Assembly (NCBI GenBank): GCA_937127125.1
Contig: CAKZLO010000015.1
Coordinates: 38,385-102,384, forward strand
Source of the DNA: an uncultured Ardenticatenia bacterium
Lineage (GTDB): Bacteria > Chloroflexota > Anaerolineae > 4572-78 > NAK82
Reading direction: 5' to 3'
DNA: 64,000 nt
The stretch's first letter is position 1; every line of letters starts with the position of its first letter. The notes under the pieces are model-generated. The model saw nothing but the letters and a program-made list of their open reading frames with translations. It was not told where the DNA came from and did not search any database. A program made the position numbers and the translations under genes. Positions 10,801 to 21,592 of this stretch are shown here, in pieces.

Positions 10801-13800
10801 ATGAACAACTTCGTACACCTTCATGTACACAGCGAGTACTCCCTGTTGGACGGTCTGGCACGCATCAAGGATCTCGTCAGCTGCGCCAACGCCATGGGAA
10901 TGCCTGCTCTGGCACTCACCGATCATGGGGCGATGTATGGGGCGCTGGAGTTCTATCGCACTGCCCAGAGTCGTGGTATTAAACCCATCATCGGATTGGA
11001 AACCTACCTGACTCCGCTGGGGCGGCGTATGAGCGATCGGGAAGCGAATGTCGACGACAAGCGTTTCCACCTGCTCCTGCTGGCCCAGAACAACACGGGC
11101 TACCAGAACCTTCTAAAAATCGCCTCAGCATCTCAGCTGGAAGGTTTCTACTATCGCCCTCGCATCGACCGCGAGTTCCTGGCCGATCACAACGAGGGCT
11201 TGATAGCGACTACCGGCTGTGGCTCCGGAGAAATCCCACGCCTGCTGATACAGGGTGAGGAGGAAAAGGCATACAAGCGCCTGAAATGGTGGGTGGACGT
11301 CTTCGGACGCGATCGTTTCTTGATCGAATTGCAGGAGCACAGCATCCCCGAGCTGACCGCTGCGAACCGCCAGATGATAGAGTGGGCGCGGAAACTCGGC
11401 CTGCGCCTGATCGCCACCAACGACGTGCATTACATCAAACAAAGCGATGCGCGCTACCACGACGTGCTCTTGTGCGTGCAGACGGGCGAGCTGGTCAACC
11501 AGCAAAACCGCATGCGCATGAGCGATGACAGCTATTACATGAAGAGCTATGCGGAAATGGCCGCCATCTTCGGCGAGCTGCCGGAGAGTCTCACCAACAC
11601 ACTGGTCGTGGCCGAGATGTGCGAGCTCGATCTGACCCCACAGGGCTATCACCTGCCCCCGTTCCACGTACCAGAGGGATACGATCCGGCCAGCTTTCTG
11701 CGCCATCTGGTGGAGGAGGGCCTTCTCAGGCGCTATGGCGAACGCGCCGGCGACTCTCAGATTCAGGCGCGCAAGGAGCACGAGCTGAAGGTCATCCACG
11801 ATATGGGCTTCGACACCTACTTCTTGATCGTGTGGGACTTGTGCGAGTTCGCCCGTCGCCGCAATATCTGGTGGAACGTGCGCGGTTCTGGCGCTGGCAG
11901 TCTGGTCGCGTACGCCATTGGCATCACCAATCTGGACCCGCTGGCCAACAATTTGCTCTTCGAACGCTTTTTGAACCCGGGTCGGGTGAGCATGCCCGAC
12001 ATCGACCTGGACTTTCCAGATGACCAGCGCGACCAGCTCATCAATTACGTTGTGGAAAAGTATGGCCAACAAAACGTGGCCCAGATCATCACCTTCGGTA
12101 CCTTGGGGGCGCGTGCCTCAGTCCGTGACGTCGGACGCGCAATGGACATCCCCCTGCCAGAGGTCGATCGCATCGCGCGCATGATCCCCGGTGGTCCTAA
12201 GGTCAAAATCAGCGACGCGCTGGAGCTCTCCCCCGAGCTCAGGACGCTCTACGAGAGCACGGACTACATCCGCGAACTGCTCGACACAGCCATGCATCTG
12301 GAGGGTCTGGCGCGCCATACCAGCACCCACGCCGCCGGCGTGATCATCTCTGACCGTCCGCTAGTCGAATACACCCCGCTTCACCGCCCCACCAAGGAGG
12401 GCGAGACCGGCATTGTCACCCAGTATGAAATGGAAGTGCTCGAGTCGATCGGCCTGCTCAAGGTCGACTTCCTGGGCCTCTCGACGTTGACGGTGATGCG
12501 CCGGGCGTGTGAACTGATCGAAGCACGCTATGGCGTCAAGCTCGACTTGTCCAACATCCCCGTTGACGACCCCAAGGCATTTGAGCTGCTTAGCAGTGGC
12601 CACGTGACCGGCATCTTTCAGGTGGAATCGGCCGGCATGCGACGTGTGCTCACCACGATGAAGCCAACCAAGTTCGAGCACATCGTCGCCACTATCAGTC
12701 TCTACCGTCCCGGCCCGATGGAGTACATCGACGACTACATCGATCGCATGCACGGACGCAAGCCGGTGGAGTATCATCACCCTGCCCTGGAGCCGATCCT
12801 GGCCGAAACGTATGGGATCATCGTCTACCAGGAACAGATCATCCAGATCGCTTCGCAGCTCTCGGGATATACCCCGGGCGAAGCCGACCTGATGCGCCGC
12901 GCGGTAGGCAAGAAAAAAGAGGAAGAGCTGCGCAAACACCGCGAGAAGTTCATCCGCGGCGCGATGGAACGAGGCATTCCTGAAGATGCAGCGGGACGCA
13001 TTTTCGACGACATTGAGTATTTCGCCAATTACGGCTTCAACAAGGCGCATGCCGCGGATTATGCAGTTATCACCTGTCAGACGGCCTATTTAAAGGCGCA
13101 CTACCCCGTGGAGTACATGACGGCGCTGCTGACGGTGGAACGCCACAATATAGCGAAGGTGGGTGTCCTGATCAGCGAGTGTCGCGCGATGGGGATTCAA
13201 GTGCTGCCGCCCGACATTAATGCGAGCGATACCCTTTTCACCATTGAGGACACTCCCTCTGGGCCAGCCATCCGCTTCGGGTTAGGGGCGGTGAAGAACG
13301 TTGGCGAGGGCGCCATCGAGATTATCTTGCAGGAGCGTGCCCGCGGCGGCCCGTTCACGAGCATCGATGACTTCTGCCGTCGTGTGGATTTGCGTCAAGT
13401 TAACCGTCGTGCGCTGGAAAGCCTGATCCGCGTGGGTGCCCTGCGTGCTTTTGGACAGCGCGCGCAGCTGCTTGCTATTGTGGATCGCATGATGAGCCTT
13501 TCCGCTCAAACCCACCAGGCCGCGGCAGCAGGTCAGCTGAGCATGTTCGACTTAGGAGGCTTCAGCGCTCCCAACACTGGCTCAATCCTCTACCCCTTGC
13601 CCGAGGTCGAGGAGGTCTCGCGGCGCGAGATTCTGAATTGGGAAAAGGAGCTGGTGGGCGTTTACGTCTCTGAGCACCCGATGCAACCGATCATGACCAA
13701 ATTGCGCGACGTGGTTACCTGCTTTTTGAGCGAGATCGACGAGAGCCTGATCGGCCACAAGGTCACCGTGGTCGGGATGGTTAACTGGGTGCGCCAGGTT

Positions 13801-14340
13801 TACACCAAAAATAATAAAACCATGGCGTTCGTCGAGCTCGAGGACGCCCAGGGCACCATCGAGGTGGTAGTCTTCACCAAGCTATATGAGCAGACGCGTG
13901 CGCTGTGGCGTGAGGGAGAGGTGGTCAGTGTGTACGGCACAGTGGACAACAAGGATGGTCAAGGCCTAAAGATCGTTTGCGAAGCGGTGAACAACGAAAT
14001 CATCCAGGTGCGTCCATCAGAAACAGCTCTGCCGAGCTATGAACCCGCCCATGCAGCGTCCACAGCGGAAGCAACCACGCCATGCCATCTCCAGATCACC
14101 ATCCCGCGCACCCAAGACGCCGCGCGCGATCGTCAGCGCGTGCGCGAGGTCTTCGACATCCTGACATCGTTCACAGGGCAAGATCGCTTCAGCCTCTGTA
14201 TTCAGGACGGCGAGGGATTGGTGCTGTACGAATTCCCGGAGCATCGCACATGCAATTGTGTGGAATTGCAGCAAAAGCTGATCCAACTGCTGGGTGCCAC
14301 CGCTGTGCGAGTGTTGCCACCACCCGGCGAGGGCAGCTGA
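10801..14340 (+). CDS. dnaE: DNA polymerase III alpha subunit
   Basis: 1179 residues, the usual DnaE1 length. Order: PHP domain ([22 protein letters not shown] near the start); palm with the catalytic [10 protein letters not shown] (Asp about 401 and 403); fingers and the '[11 protein letters not shown]' stretch (about 745); helix-hairpin-helix; an OB fold ([19 protein letters not shown], about 980-1060); and a C-terminal tail. This is the replicative polymerase that copies the chromosome, held to DNA by the beta clamp. It sits directly after gyrBA but has its own promoter. Histidines of the PHP metal site are largely kept, so an intrinsic exonuclease is possible but unproven. Confidence 0.97.
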   Translation: MNNFVHLHVHSEYSLLDGLARIKDLVSCANAMGMPALALTDHGAMYGALEFYRTAQSRGIKPIIGLETYLTPLGRRMSDREANVDDKRFHLLLLAQNNTGYQNLLKIASASQLEGFYYRPRIDREFLADHNEGLIATTGCGSGEIPRLLIQGEEEKAYKRLKWWVDVFGRDRFLIELQEHSIPELTAANRQMIEWARKLGLRLIATNDVHYIKQSDARYHDVLLCVQTGELVNQQNRMRMSDDSYYMKSYAEMAAIFGELPESLTNTLVVAEMCELDLTPQGYHLPPFHVPEGYDPASFLRHLVEEGLLRRYGERAGDSQIQARKEHELKVIHDMGFDTYFLIVWDLCEFARRRNIWWNVRGSGAGSLVAYAIGITNLDPLANNLLFERFLNPGRVSMPDIDLDFPDDQRDQLINYVVEKYGQQNVAQIITFGTLGARASVRDVGRAMDIPLPEVDRIARMIPGGPKVKISDALELSPELRTLYESTDYIRELLDTAMHLEGLARHTSTHAAGVIISDRPLVEYTPLHRPTKEGETGIVTQYEMEVLESIGLLKVDFLGLSTLTVMRRACELIEARYGVKLDLSNIPVDDPKAFELLSSGHVTGIFQVESAGMRRVLTTMKPTKFEHIVATISLYRPGPMEYIDDYIDRMHGRKPVEYHHPALEPILAETYGIIVYQEQIIQIASQLSGYTPGEADLMRRAVGKKKEEELRKHREKFIRGAMERGIPEDAAGRIFDDIEYFANYGFNKAHAADYAVITCQTAYLKAHYPVEYMTALLTVERHNIAKVGVLISECRAMGIQVLPPDINASDTLFTIEDTPSGPAIRFGLGAVKNVGEGAIEIILQERARGGPFTSIDDFCRRVDLRQVNRRALESLIRVGALRAFGQRAQLLAIVDRMMSLSAQTHQAAAAGQLSMFDLGGFSAPNTGSILYPLPEVEEVSRREILNWEKELVGVYVSEHPMQPIMTKLRDVVTCFLSEIDESLIGHKVTVVGMVNWVRQVYTKNNKTMAFVELEDAQGTIEVVVFTKLYEQTRALWREGEVVSVYGTVDNKDGQGLKIVCEAVNNEIIQVRPSETALPSYEPAHAASTAEATTPCHLQITIPRTQDAARDRQRVREVFDILTSFTGQDRFSLCIQDGEGLVLYEFPEHRTCNCVELQQKLIQLLGATAVRVLPPPGEGS

Positions 14341-14391
14341 CCCAATAGGATATGTCCATTGGTGTAGACGACGGCGCCTTGGCCTTAAACC

Positions 14392-16749
14392 CTACAGCGC
14401 GACAAGCCCATGCCCGGGGCGCGGACGCCGCGATACATACGCAGTGACCAGTACAGTCGCTACTACCCCGACCAGCGTCACCCCAGTGATGAGGATGCCC
14501 AGCTGCACACTGACAGGCGCATACCACACGCGTACCCGATGCTGGCCAGCCGGGATCGGGATGCCACGTAGTGCCCCGTTGGTGGTCACTATAGGCGCAG
14601 CGCGCCCGTCCACGCTGGCGTGCCAGCCGGGATAGTCCATTTCGCTCAACACCAGCAACCCATCGGCAGCCACCTTTACGTCCAGCTCAAGCACTTCGGC
14701 GGAGAAAAGGGTGACCTGTGCATAGGAGCCTTCCACCGGTTGTGAAGGCAGCATCACCTCCAACGGACGCGCGACCACAGCTGCCTGGCGCAGATCGAAG
14801 GTGTCCTGGCCGACGCGTTGCAAGGCGGCAGCACGCTCCCCCACCACTTCCACCTGGTGCACCACCCAGGCGCGTGGGAAAGGGTCAGTCACGGCATAGA
14901 GATACTCCGCTTGTTCCTCTCCCGCAGGTGGCGTTGCGGGGAACAATCGGTGCAGTCCAGGGCTCTCCAGATCCCGGTCGCTCAACACATAGTGCACATT
15001 GAGCAGCTGCCAGCGTCGCCACTCCGGCACAATCGCCTGGAACTCCTCCCACGCCGCGAGGTGCAACGGGCTATTGCCCGTGATGTCTTGGAATTCGTAC
15101 ACCGCCGCTGCACCTGGCCCTTGAGGCAGCAGACCACCACTCGCAATGCGCACCGGCGTGGGATGCTGCGCCAGCTGCCGCTGAAGTTCTGTGATCATCG
15201 GCGTTGGCGTGAACCACTCCGCCGACGGCCTCAGGTTAAAACGCCAGTTGATGGTGAACAGGTTGAAAGCGACCCAGCCAGCCAACAGCACCATGCCCCA
15301 CGGCCGGGCCAGATAACGGCGCGAGCGCAGCGCCAACAGCAGTAAGCTGACTCCCAGGATGAGCAACGCGAAGATGTGATGGCGCAGCACCCCGGCGAAC
15401 AGATCGCGCTGTTCGGTCGCCAATGAACCATAAATGAAGAGAAACGCAATGCCCAGCGCTGCAAGAAAGACATAGCGCGCGGCACGCTCAAAGCGTCCCA
15501 TAAGGACACGTCGTGCCCGGTCGAGCGGCGCCGTGAGCGCCAACGCGCCATAACTGCTCAACATCGCGGCGCACAACGCATAGATCACATAGGCTCGCTC
15601 CTGGTGGCGCACCCAGGCGAATCCAGGCGCCACCAGGTAAAAAAGGGCATAGAGAAAGGTGTTACCCCCGAAGGAAAGCAGCAGCGCCAACGCTCCCAGG
15701 ACACTCCAAAAGATGATCGAACGACGCGGACGGCCGATGGCCCAGGCGAGCGCGATCAGCACCAGGGGTAAAATACCCACATACTGCGGCGATCCACCCA
15801 GGTAACCCGGATAGATCAGCGCTACAAACTCGTGTAAGGGCAGTCCAAAGCTGACCTCTTGGTAGCTCATAGCCGCGCGCGGCGAATGCGCGATGAATTC
15901 AACGGTGGGCAACCACTGGACAGCCCCGAGCAGCAGCGCAAGCACCAGAGCGATGACGAATCGACTCAGCGCACGCAGCCAGAAACGCACCACCGGCGTG
16001 CCATCCGATTGGCGTGCGATGGCAACTCGCCAGACATAGAAAGCGAGCACAGTGTAGAAGAGATACATCCACGTCTGCGGGTGTCCAGCCAACAACGCCA
16101 GGCACAATGTCAGGGCGCCCCAGATCAGAGGCATTGCGGCGGCGCGCCAGCTGGCGCCTTGTCGTGCTGCCAGATTGTCCACCGCCAGCAGTGCCCACGG
16201 CAGCCAAGCACTCACCTCGAGGATGGTCACCTGTTGCACCGGGAAGCTGGTGAGATAACCGCTGAAGGTGAAGACCAACGCGGCCACTGCACCGGCACAC
16301 CGTGCCCTGCGCATGGGAGCCTGCCCATCTGTGCGCGCCAGTCGTCGGCCGAGCCAGTAAGTGCCCACCGCGGCCCACACAAAATGCAGGATCAACTGCC
16401 ATTCCAGCGCGCGCGGTGAAAAGTCTGCACCGGCCGCCGTAAGCAGCAACGCCTGAAGCAACTGCGGCGGGTAAAGAGCACCTGCCTGGATGTCGGCCAT
16501 AAGGGGTTGGCCGCCGTACCAGTATGGATTCCAGAGAGGCAACCGGCCGGTGGCCAGCGTCCGCGCAGCCAGAGCACGCAGCGGATAGTACTGCCCCAGA
16601 AAGTCACCTGCTGCGATGCTCATTGCATCGGCGGGATTGGGTGTCACAACGCGCCAGAAGAAGAGAAAGGGTGACAGTGCCAGGCAGACTACGAGGATGA
16701 CTTCTGGCCACTGACGTCGCAACGCGTTCCACCATCCCATACAAGACAT
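14392..16749 (-). CDS. YfhO-family multi-pass membrane protein
   Basis: 785 residues from the ATG at 16749; a GTG at 16767 or ATG at 16740 are alternatives. The first membrane span is followed by the GT-C-like loop 'GDFLGQYYPLRALAARTL' and 'NPYWYGGQPLMADIQAGALYPP', typical of YfhO proteins. About 12-13 hydrophobic segments follow, then a C-terminal soluble beta-rich domain (about 560-740) and one last span. Family members are linked to glycosylation of lipoteichoic acid or other envelope glycans; substrate unknown here. Convergent with dnaE, with only about 50 nt between the stop codons and no terminator hairpin recognised. Confidence 0.8.
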   Translation of the reverse strand: MSCMGWWNALRRQWPEVILVVCLALSPFLFFWRVVTPNPADAMSIAAGDFLGQYYPLRALAARTLATGRLPLWNPYWYGGQPLMADIQAGALYPPQLLQALLLTAAGADFSPRALEWQLILHFVWAAVGTYWLGRRLARTDGQAPMRRARCAGAVAALVFTFSGYLTSFPVQQVTILEVSAWLPWALLAVDNLAARQGASWRAAAMPLIWGALTLCLALLAGHPQTWMYLFYTVLAFYVWRVAIARQSDGTPVVRFWLRALSRFVIALVLALLLGAVQWLPTVEFIAHSPRAAMSYQEVSFGLPLHEFVALIYPGYLGGSPQYVGILPLVLIALAWAIGRPRRSIIFWSVLGALALLLSFGGNTFLYALFYLVAPGFAWVRHQERAYVIYALCAAMLSSYGALALTAPLDRARRVLMGRFERAARYVFLAALGIAFLFIYGSLATEQRDLFAGVLRHHIFALLILGVSLLLLALRSRRYLARPWGMVLLAGWVAFNLFTINWRFNLRPSAEWFTPTPMITELQRQLAQHPTPVRIASGGLLPQGPGAAAVYEFQDITGNSPLHLAAWEEFQAIVPEWRRWQLLNVHYVLSDRDLESPGLHRLFPATPPAGEEQAEYLYAVTDPFPRAWVVHQVEVVGERAAALQRVGQDTFDLRQAAVVARPLEVMLPSQPVEGSYAQVTLFSAEVLELDVKVAADGLLVLSEMDYPGWHASVDGRAAPIVTTNGALRGIPIPAGQHRVRVWYAPVSVQLGILITGVTLVGVVATVLVTAYVSRRPRPGHGLVAL

Positions 16750-16769
16750 TCTACCATCTTGGGGCACGC

Positions 16770-16798
16770 TTGCATATTTTTAGGGAATAGGGTAGAAT
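16770..16798 (+). promoter_or_regulatory. greA promoter (TTGCAT-17-TAGAAT)
   Basis: TTGCAT at 16770-16775 and TAGAAT at 16793-16798, 17-bp spacer. The expected start is about 16805, giving a leader of about 195 nt before greA. Confidence 0.55.
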
Positions 16799-16806
16799 AA
16801 AGTCTT

Positions 16807-16832
16807 GAGACGCGTGGTACCCGTCTCCTTTT
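16807..16832 (+). terminator. Short terminator-like hairpin at the 5' end of the greA leader
   Basis: GAGACG (16807-16812) pairs with CGTCTC (16822-16827), followed by CTTTTCTT. It lies within the first about 25 nt of the predicted transcript, so it may be a 5' stabilising stem or an early pause rather than a true terminator. The rest of the leader to 16998 shows nothing recognisable. Confidence 0.35.
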
Positions 16833-16998
16833 CTTATCCTATCGGGCGTCTTGGCAGTCGGCAGCGCTCCCAATGTTAGAGCGACTATTCTGCGCGGCTG
16901 CCCTTCGTATTTGCAGGTACCTGTAAGCTAATTGCTCAGCAACGATCGGGGCGTACTGGTACGCGTGAACTCTTTGTAATACGCTGTAGGATCGCACT

Positions 16999-17469
16999 AT
17001 GTCAGAAAAACAGGTGTTCTTGACGCGAGAGGGCTTGAGGAAGCTTGAGGAAGAGTTGCGCTATCTGGAGGATGAAAGGCGCAGCCAGGTGGCGAGCCGC
17101 ATTCAGGCGGCAAAAGAAGAGGGCGACATCACCGAAAACGCCGAATACGATGATGCCAAGCACGAACAGGCTTTTGTCGAGGGTCGCATCCTGACGCTGC
17201 GCAATATGATCAGAAACGCTGTTCTGATCGAGGAAGAAGGTCCTTCGGACGTGGTGCGGCTGGGTTCCCGGGTCACCGTGTTAGAAGAAGGTGCTACGCA
17301 ACCGGAGGTCTATACCATTGTGGGCTCCGCTGAAGCAGATCCCTCCAACGGACGCATCTCCAACGAATCGCCCATCGGACGTGCACTGATGGGGCAACAG
17401 GTGAACGCCACCGTTACCTATATGGCGCCAGTGGGCAAAATTCGCATCAAGATCCTCGACATCAGGTGA
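16999..17469 (+). CDS. greA: Transcription elongation factor GreA
   Basis: 156 residues, standard for GreA. The N-terminal coiled coil carries the tip motif (EGDITENAEYDDAKHEQAF), with the two acidic residues that reach into the RNA polymerase secondary channel. The C-terminal FKBP-like half contains 'IVGSAEADPSNGRISNESPIGRAL'. It rescues backtracked polymerase by stimulating cleavage of the RNA 3' end. It is followed 69 nt later by lysyl-tRNA synthetase, the same greA-lysS order seen in many bacteria. Confidence 0.97.
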   Translation: MSEKQVFLTREGLRKLEEELRYLEDERRSQVASRIQAAKEEGDITENAEYDDAKHEQAFVEGRILTLRNMIRNAVLIEEEGPSDVVRLGSRVTVLEEGATQPEVYTIVGSAEADPSNGRISNESPIGRALMGQQVNATVTYMAPVGKIRIKILDIR

Positions 17470-17538
17470 TCCCACAGTTTCCTTGGCATCCCCAAGGTGA
17501 AAAGCCAACGACCTCACATACATAAAAGGGAACCGGCC

Positions 17539-19020
17539 ATGCTTGAAGATCTGGGTGATCAGGTACAGCAACGCCTGACGAAACTGAAGCAGCTGCGCGA
17601 GCGCGGCATCGATCCCTATCCCCCGCGCGTGTTACGCAGCCACACTAATATGGAAGCTATCGCGGCCCTGCAACAATCGGAAGCAAATGGGAACCCGGTT
17701 CCTTATGTGCGCGTGGTAGGTCGCATTCGGGCGTTACGCGTGATGGGACGCAGCACATTCGCACACATCGAAGATGGCAGCGGACGCCTGCAGATCTATG
17801 TAAAACAGGACGACCTGGGCGAGGAAGCCTACAACAGCTTCAAACGCGACTTCGACTTGGGGGATTTCATCGGGGTGCAGGGCCATATGTTCCGCACACG
17901 AACCGGTGAACCGACCGTGCACGTGCACTCGTATCAAATGCTCGCTAAGGCGTTGCATCCCTTGCCTGAGAAGTGGCACGGATTGCGCGATGTCGAAACG
18001 CGTTACCGGCGACGCTATCTGGACCTGATCGCCAACGAAGAGGTGCGCCAGATCTTCATCACCCGCAGCCGCATAATCACAGCGATGCGTCGCTTTCTGG
18101 ACGATCAAGGCTTTCTGGAGGTAGAGACCCCAACCTTGCAACCGATCTATGGGGGCGCCATGGCGCAACCTTTCGTCACGCACCACAACGCACTCGACAT
18201 GGATCTCTATTTGCGCATTTCGGACGAGCTCTATCTCAAGCGTCTCATCGTGGGTGGGTTCGAAAAGGTGTACGAAATTTGCAAGGATTTCCGCAACGAG
18301 GGCATCAGTACCAAGCACAACCCCGAATTCACCGCGATGGAATGCTATTGGGCTTATGCCGACTACAACGATATGATGTGGTTGACCGAGGCCATGGTCG
18401 CCGCGATCGCGGAACAGGTGCTCGGCAGCACCAAGCTCACCTTCCAAGGGCACACGATTGACCTGACGCCACCTTGGCGTCGCTGGAAACTGCGCGATGC
18501 CATTAAAGAGATGACCGGCATCGACTATATGGAGTTTCCTACTCTGGAGGCGCTCTGGCAAGAGGTCACACGTCGCGGTTTGGACGTTAGCCCACAACCC
18601 ACCTGGGGCAAGCTGATCGACGAGCTGTTGGGGGAGATCGTGGAACCGACGCTGATCCAGCCAACTTTCATCAAGGACTATCCGGTCGACATCTCCCCGC
18701 TCGCCAAATCGTCCCCCAATGACCCAACGCACGTGGAACGCTTCGAGCTCTTCATCGGCGGGTTCGAGACCGGCAATGCCTACAGCGAGCTGAACGATCC
18801 ACTTGCGCAGCATGAGCGCTTCGAACAGCAGGCACAAATCGCGCGGGCAGGCGATGTCGAGGCACACCCGATGGATGAGGACTACCTGCTAGCACTAATG
18901 CATGGTATGCCACCCACTGGCGGTCTGGGCATCGGGGTAGACCGGCTTGCCATGCTCTTTACCGATCAGACTTCGATTCGTGAAGTCATCCTGTTCCCAC
19001 ACCTGCGCAGCAAGGAGTAG
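17539..19020 (+). CDS. lysS: Lysyl-tRNA synthetase, class II
   Basis: 493 residues from the ATG at 17539, chosen because AAAAGGGA precedes it; the frame extends up to a GTG at 17497 with no such site. N-terminal OB-fold anticodon domain (VRVVGRIRALRVMGRSTFAHIED), then class II motif 2 (FRNEGISTKHNPEFTAMECYWAYADY) and motif 3 (GLGIGVDRLAMLFT). It charges tRNA-Lys with lysine. The pathway that makes lysine and a tRNA-Lys(CUU) gene lie about 38 kb downstream on the other strand. The name clashes with the homocitrate synthase called lysS in some lysine pathways; this one is the synthetase. Confidence 0.96.
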   Translation: MLEDLGDQVQQRLTKLKQLRERGIDPYPPRVLRSHTNMEAIAALQQSEANGNPVPYVRVVGRIRALRVMGRSTFAHIEDGSGRLQIYVKQDDLGEEAYNSFKRDFDLGDFIGVQGHMFRTRTGEPTVHVHSYQMLAKALHPLPEKWHGLRDVETRYRRRYLDLIANEEVRQIFITRSRIITAMRRFLDDQGFLEVETPTLQPIYGGAMAQPFVTHHNALDMDLYLRISDELYLKRLIVGGFEKVYEICKDFRNEGISTKHNPEFTAMECYWAYADYNDMMWLTEAMVAAIAEQVLGSTKLTFQGHTIDLTPPWRRWKLRDAIKEMTGIDYMEFPTLEALWQEVTRRGLDVSPQPTWGKLIDELLGEIVEPTLIQPTFIKDYPVDISPLAKSSPNDPTHVERFELFIGGFETGNAYSELNDPLAQHERFEQQAQIARAGDVEAHPMDEDYLLALMHGMPPTGGLGIGVDRLAMLFTDQTSIREVILFPHLRSKE

Positions 19021-19236
19021 TGACACAGTTGGGCATATTATGGCACTCCTGCGGCCACCATCCCTGGCTGCGCGTGGGCAGGCGGGGAGGTACACGTTCC
19101 CTGACGTCGTGGCGCGGATGGCCTTGGTGTGGCGGATTCTCAACAGGGCGGAGAGCCGCCGGATCCACTCCATGGAACCGTGACCGCGATTGCTCAGGCC
19201 GGCTTCGGGGAGACTTACACGCTGGGGAGGGAAAAC

Positions 19237-20766
19237 ATGCACCAGGCACTGATCAGCGTCTCGGATAAAAGCGGGTTGGCAGACTTCGCGCGCGGACTGG
19301 TTGAGCTCAACTGGCGACTCATCGCCAGCGGAGGCAGTGCCCGTGCTCTGCGCACAGCAGGCCTGCCAGTGACGGAGGTCGCCGAGGTGACCGGCGCGCC
19401 TGAAATGCTGGGCGGGCGTGTCAAGACGCTTCACCCGGCCATCCACGGAGGTATCCTGGCGCGTGACAGCGCTGCCGACCGCGCCGAACTGGACCGTTAT
19501 GGCATTCAACCCATCGACATGGTGGTCTGCAATCTCTACCCCTTCCGCGAGACAGTGGCGCGCCCGGATGTCTCACTGGCAGAAGCGGTGGAACAGATTG
19601 ACATCGGTGGCGTGGCACTGTTGCGCGCCGCAGCCAAGAACTTCGAACGCGTCACCGTGTTGTGCGACCCGCAAGACTATACCCCAGTTCTGGAAGAGCT
19701 GCGCGCCGCGGGCATGACCTCGGCGACGACGCGTCTCCGTCTGGCCACCAAAGCGTTCCGCCACACATATGCCTACGACGCCGCCATCGCCGCCTACCTG
19801 GAACGACAGGTGTCTCCGCCGGAGGAAGAAGGGCTTCCGTCGCGCCTCGATCTGTCGCTGCCGCTGGTGCAGACGATGCGTTACGGCGAGAATCCACATC
19901 AGAGCGCTGCCTTCTACGCACCGGAGGGCAGCGGCCCGCTGGGTGGAACGTTGTTACAGGGCAAACCGCTCAGTTACAACAATGTGCTCGATCTGGACGC
20001 CGCCTGGCGTGCTGCCTGCAGCTTCGATGATCCGACGGTGGTAATCGTAAAGCACCTCTCACCGTGCGGCATCGCCTCGGCAGCACAGCTGCCCCAGGCT
20101 TTTCGCGCCGCACTCGCCAGCGACCCGGTGAGCGCATTCGGCGGGGTCATCGCGGTCAACCGTCCGTTCGACCAGGACACGGCGGAAGCACTCGAAGATT
20201 TGTTCGTGGAGGCGATCGCTGCGCCCGCTTTCAGCCCAGCAGCTTGCGAGCATCTGGCTGCACACAAGCCGAGCTGCCGTTTGCTCCAGATCGCCCAGCC
20301 GCTGCCGGAGCAGTGGGAATTGCGTTCGGTGGCAGGTGGGGTGCTGGTGCAATCGGTGGATCGCGGTGACCCGCCGGATGCCGTCTGGCGCACGGTGACG
20401 CAGCGTGCGCCAGACGAGCGCGAGATGGCAGCGCTGCGTATGGCGTGGAAGGCGTGTCAGCATGTCAAGAGCAATGCCATTGTCCTGGTGCGCGACAACG
20501 CCACGGTCGGCATCGGCGGCGGATTGCCCAGCCGGGTGGATGCCACGCGGCTGGCAGTCACCAAGGCAGGCGAACGGGCACGCGGTGCCGTGATGGCCTC
20601 GGATGCCTTTTTCCCGTTCCCAGATAGTCTGGAGGTCGCGGCACAGGCTGGGGTGACTGCCGTCATACAACCCGGTGGCTCCGTGCGCGACGACGAAGTC
20701 ATCGCCACCGCCGATCGGTTGGGCGTGGCCATGGTGTTCACTGGGGTGCGACACTTCCGACACTAA
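19237..20766 (+). CDS. purH: Bifunctional AICAR formyltransferase / IMP cyclohydrolase
   Basis: 509 residues from the ATG at 19237, preceded by GGGGAGG; the frame runs further upstream without a good site. The N-terminal IMP cyclohydrolase (MGS-like) part starts [12 protein letters not shown] and has [14 protein letters not shown] and [16 protein letters not shown]. The C-terminal formyltransferase part has [12 protein letters not shown], the '[11 protein letters not shown]' strand and the folate-site region. It performs the last two steps of purine synthesis, from AICAR to IMP. The 216-nt gap before it (19021-19236) has no recognisable riboswitch. Confidence 0.96.
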   Translation: MHQALISVSDKSGLADFARGLVELNWRLIASGGSARALRTAGLPVTEVAEVTGAPEMLGGRVKTLHPAIHGGILARDSAADRAELDRYGIQPIDMVVCNLYPFRETVARPDVSLAEAVEQIDIGGVALLRAAAKNFERVTVLCDPQDYTPVLEELRAAGMTSATTRLRLATKAFRHTYAYDAAIAAYLERQVSPPEEEGLPSRLDLSLPLVQTMRYGENPHQSAAFYAPEGSGPLGGTLLQGKPLSYNNVLDLDAAWRAACSFDDPTVVIVKHLSPCGIASAAQLPQAFRAALASDPVSAFGGVIAVNRPFDQDTAEALEDLFVEAIAAPAFSPAACEHLAAHKPSCRLLQIAQPLPEQWELRSVAGGVLVQSVDRGDPPDAVWRTVTQRAPDEREMAALRMAWKACQHVKSNAIVLVRDNATVGIGGGLPSRVDATRLAVTKAGERARGAVMASDAFFPFPDSLEVAAQAGVTAVIQPGGSVRDDEVIATADRLGVAMVFTGVRHFRH

Positions 20767-20805
20767 ACATCGAGAGCAAGTAGACTGCGGACAGAAAAAC
20801 TGCCT

Positions 20806-21573
20806 GTGAGCAATCCGATACGAGGCATCCTGTTTGACCTGGGCGGCACCCTGATGACCTTCACCGGCGACTGGAAAGAGGTTCAGCAGCGCGGTGCCGT
20901 GCAGATGGCCGCTTTTTTCAGACGCCGACGGATCGCCATTGATGAGGATCAGCTGGTGCAGATCTTCTTGGCAGAGCGAGAACTGGGTTTCGAGCGCGCC
21001 GCTGCAACCCAGATGGAAGTGTCGTGCCAGGAGTGTTTGCGCATCGTGCTGGAGAAACTGGCCGCTCCACCCGCCGCATTTGCGCTGATTCCGGAGGCAG
21101 TGCGCGTCTGCTTCGGACCTGAGGAGGCTGCATGGCAAGCGTTTCCCGACGCCAGAGATACCCTGCGCCAGTTGGCTGCCGTGCGCACATCCGACGGACG
21201 GCCTGCCTATCGCCTGGGCGTGCTCTCCAACGCCACCGACGATGCCATCATCCAGCGCTTGGTCAACCGGCTGGGACTGCGTCCGTGGTTGTCGCCGGTG
21301 TGGACATCGGCCGCTTTGGGCCTGCGCAAGCCGCGACGGGAGGTCTTCGAAGTATTGCTGACACGCTGGAGGTTGCCACCTGCCGCAGTGCTTATGGTAG
21401 GCGATCGGCTGGAGATCGACATTCTGGGCGCCCAGCAGGTGGGCATGCGCACTGTGCTCATCATGGCGGATGAGGTGCCCAGCAATCAGTCCTACCGCGA
21501 CGTGATCATTCCGGATGCCACGATCCAGCGCATTGGCGAACTGCCAGCACTGCTCGAATCATGGTCAACGTGA
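20806..21573 (+). CDS. HAD-superfamily hydrolase
   Basis: 255 residues with a GTG start at 20806. Motif I is FDLGGTLM (nucleophile Asp about 11), motif II 'GVLSNATDD', motif III the Lys in 'GLRKPRREVFE', and motif IV GDRLEIDILGA. The second Asp of the usual DxD (general acid) is Gly, as in some HAD branches; this can alter the reaction, so a simple phosphatase role is not certain. A cap of about 100 residues follows motif I. It lies 19 nt before glgA and may act on a sugar phosphate or be co-expressed by chance. Substrate unknown. Confidence 0.85.
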   Translation: MSNPIRGILFDLGGTLMTFTGDWKEVQQRGAVQMAAFFRRRRIAIDEDQLVQIFLAERELGFERAAATQMEVSCQECLRIVLEKLAAPPAAFALIPEAVRVCFGPEEAAWQAFPDARDTLRQLAAVRTSDGRPAYRLGVLSNATDDAIIQRLVNRLGLRPWLSPVWTSAALGLRKPRREVFEVLLTRWRLPPAAVLMVGDRLEIDILGAQQVGMRTVLIMADEVPSNQSYRDVIIPDATIQRIGELPALLESWST

Positions 21574-21592
21574 CAGCTCGCAGAAGGATACG

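Noticed and set aside
17497..17538. Upstream GTG start for lysyl-tRNA synthetase
   Set aside because: No ribosome binding site there, and the ATG at 17539 has AAAAGGGA before it.
19021..19236. ZTP (pfl) riboswitch before purH
   Set aside because: The CCGCC core is present only as CCGCCGGATC, not CCGCCnGGGC, and the 5' GUGACUGGCG-like part is missing.
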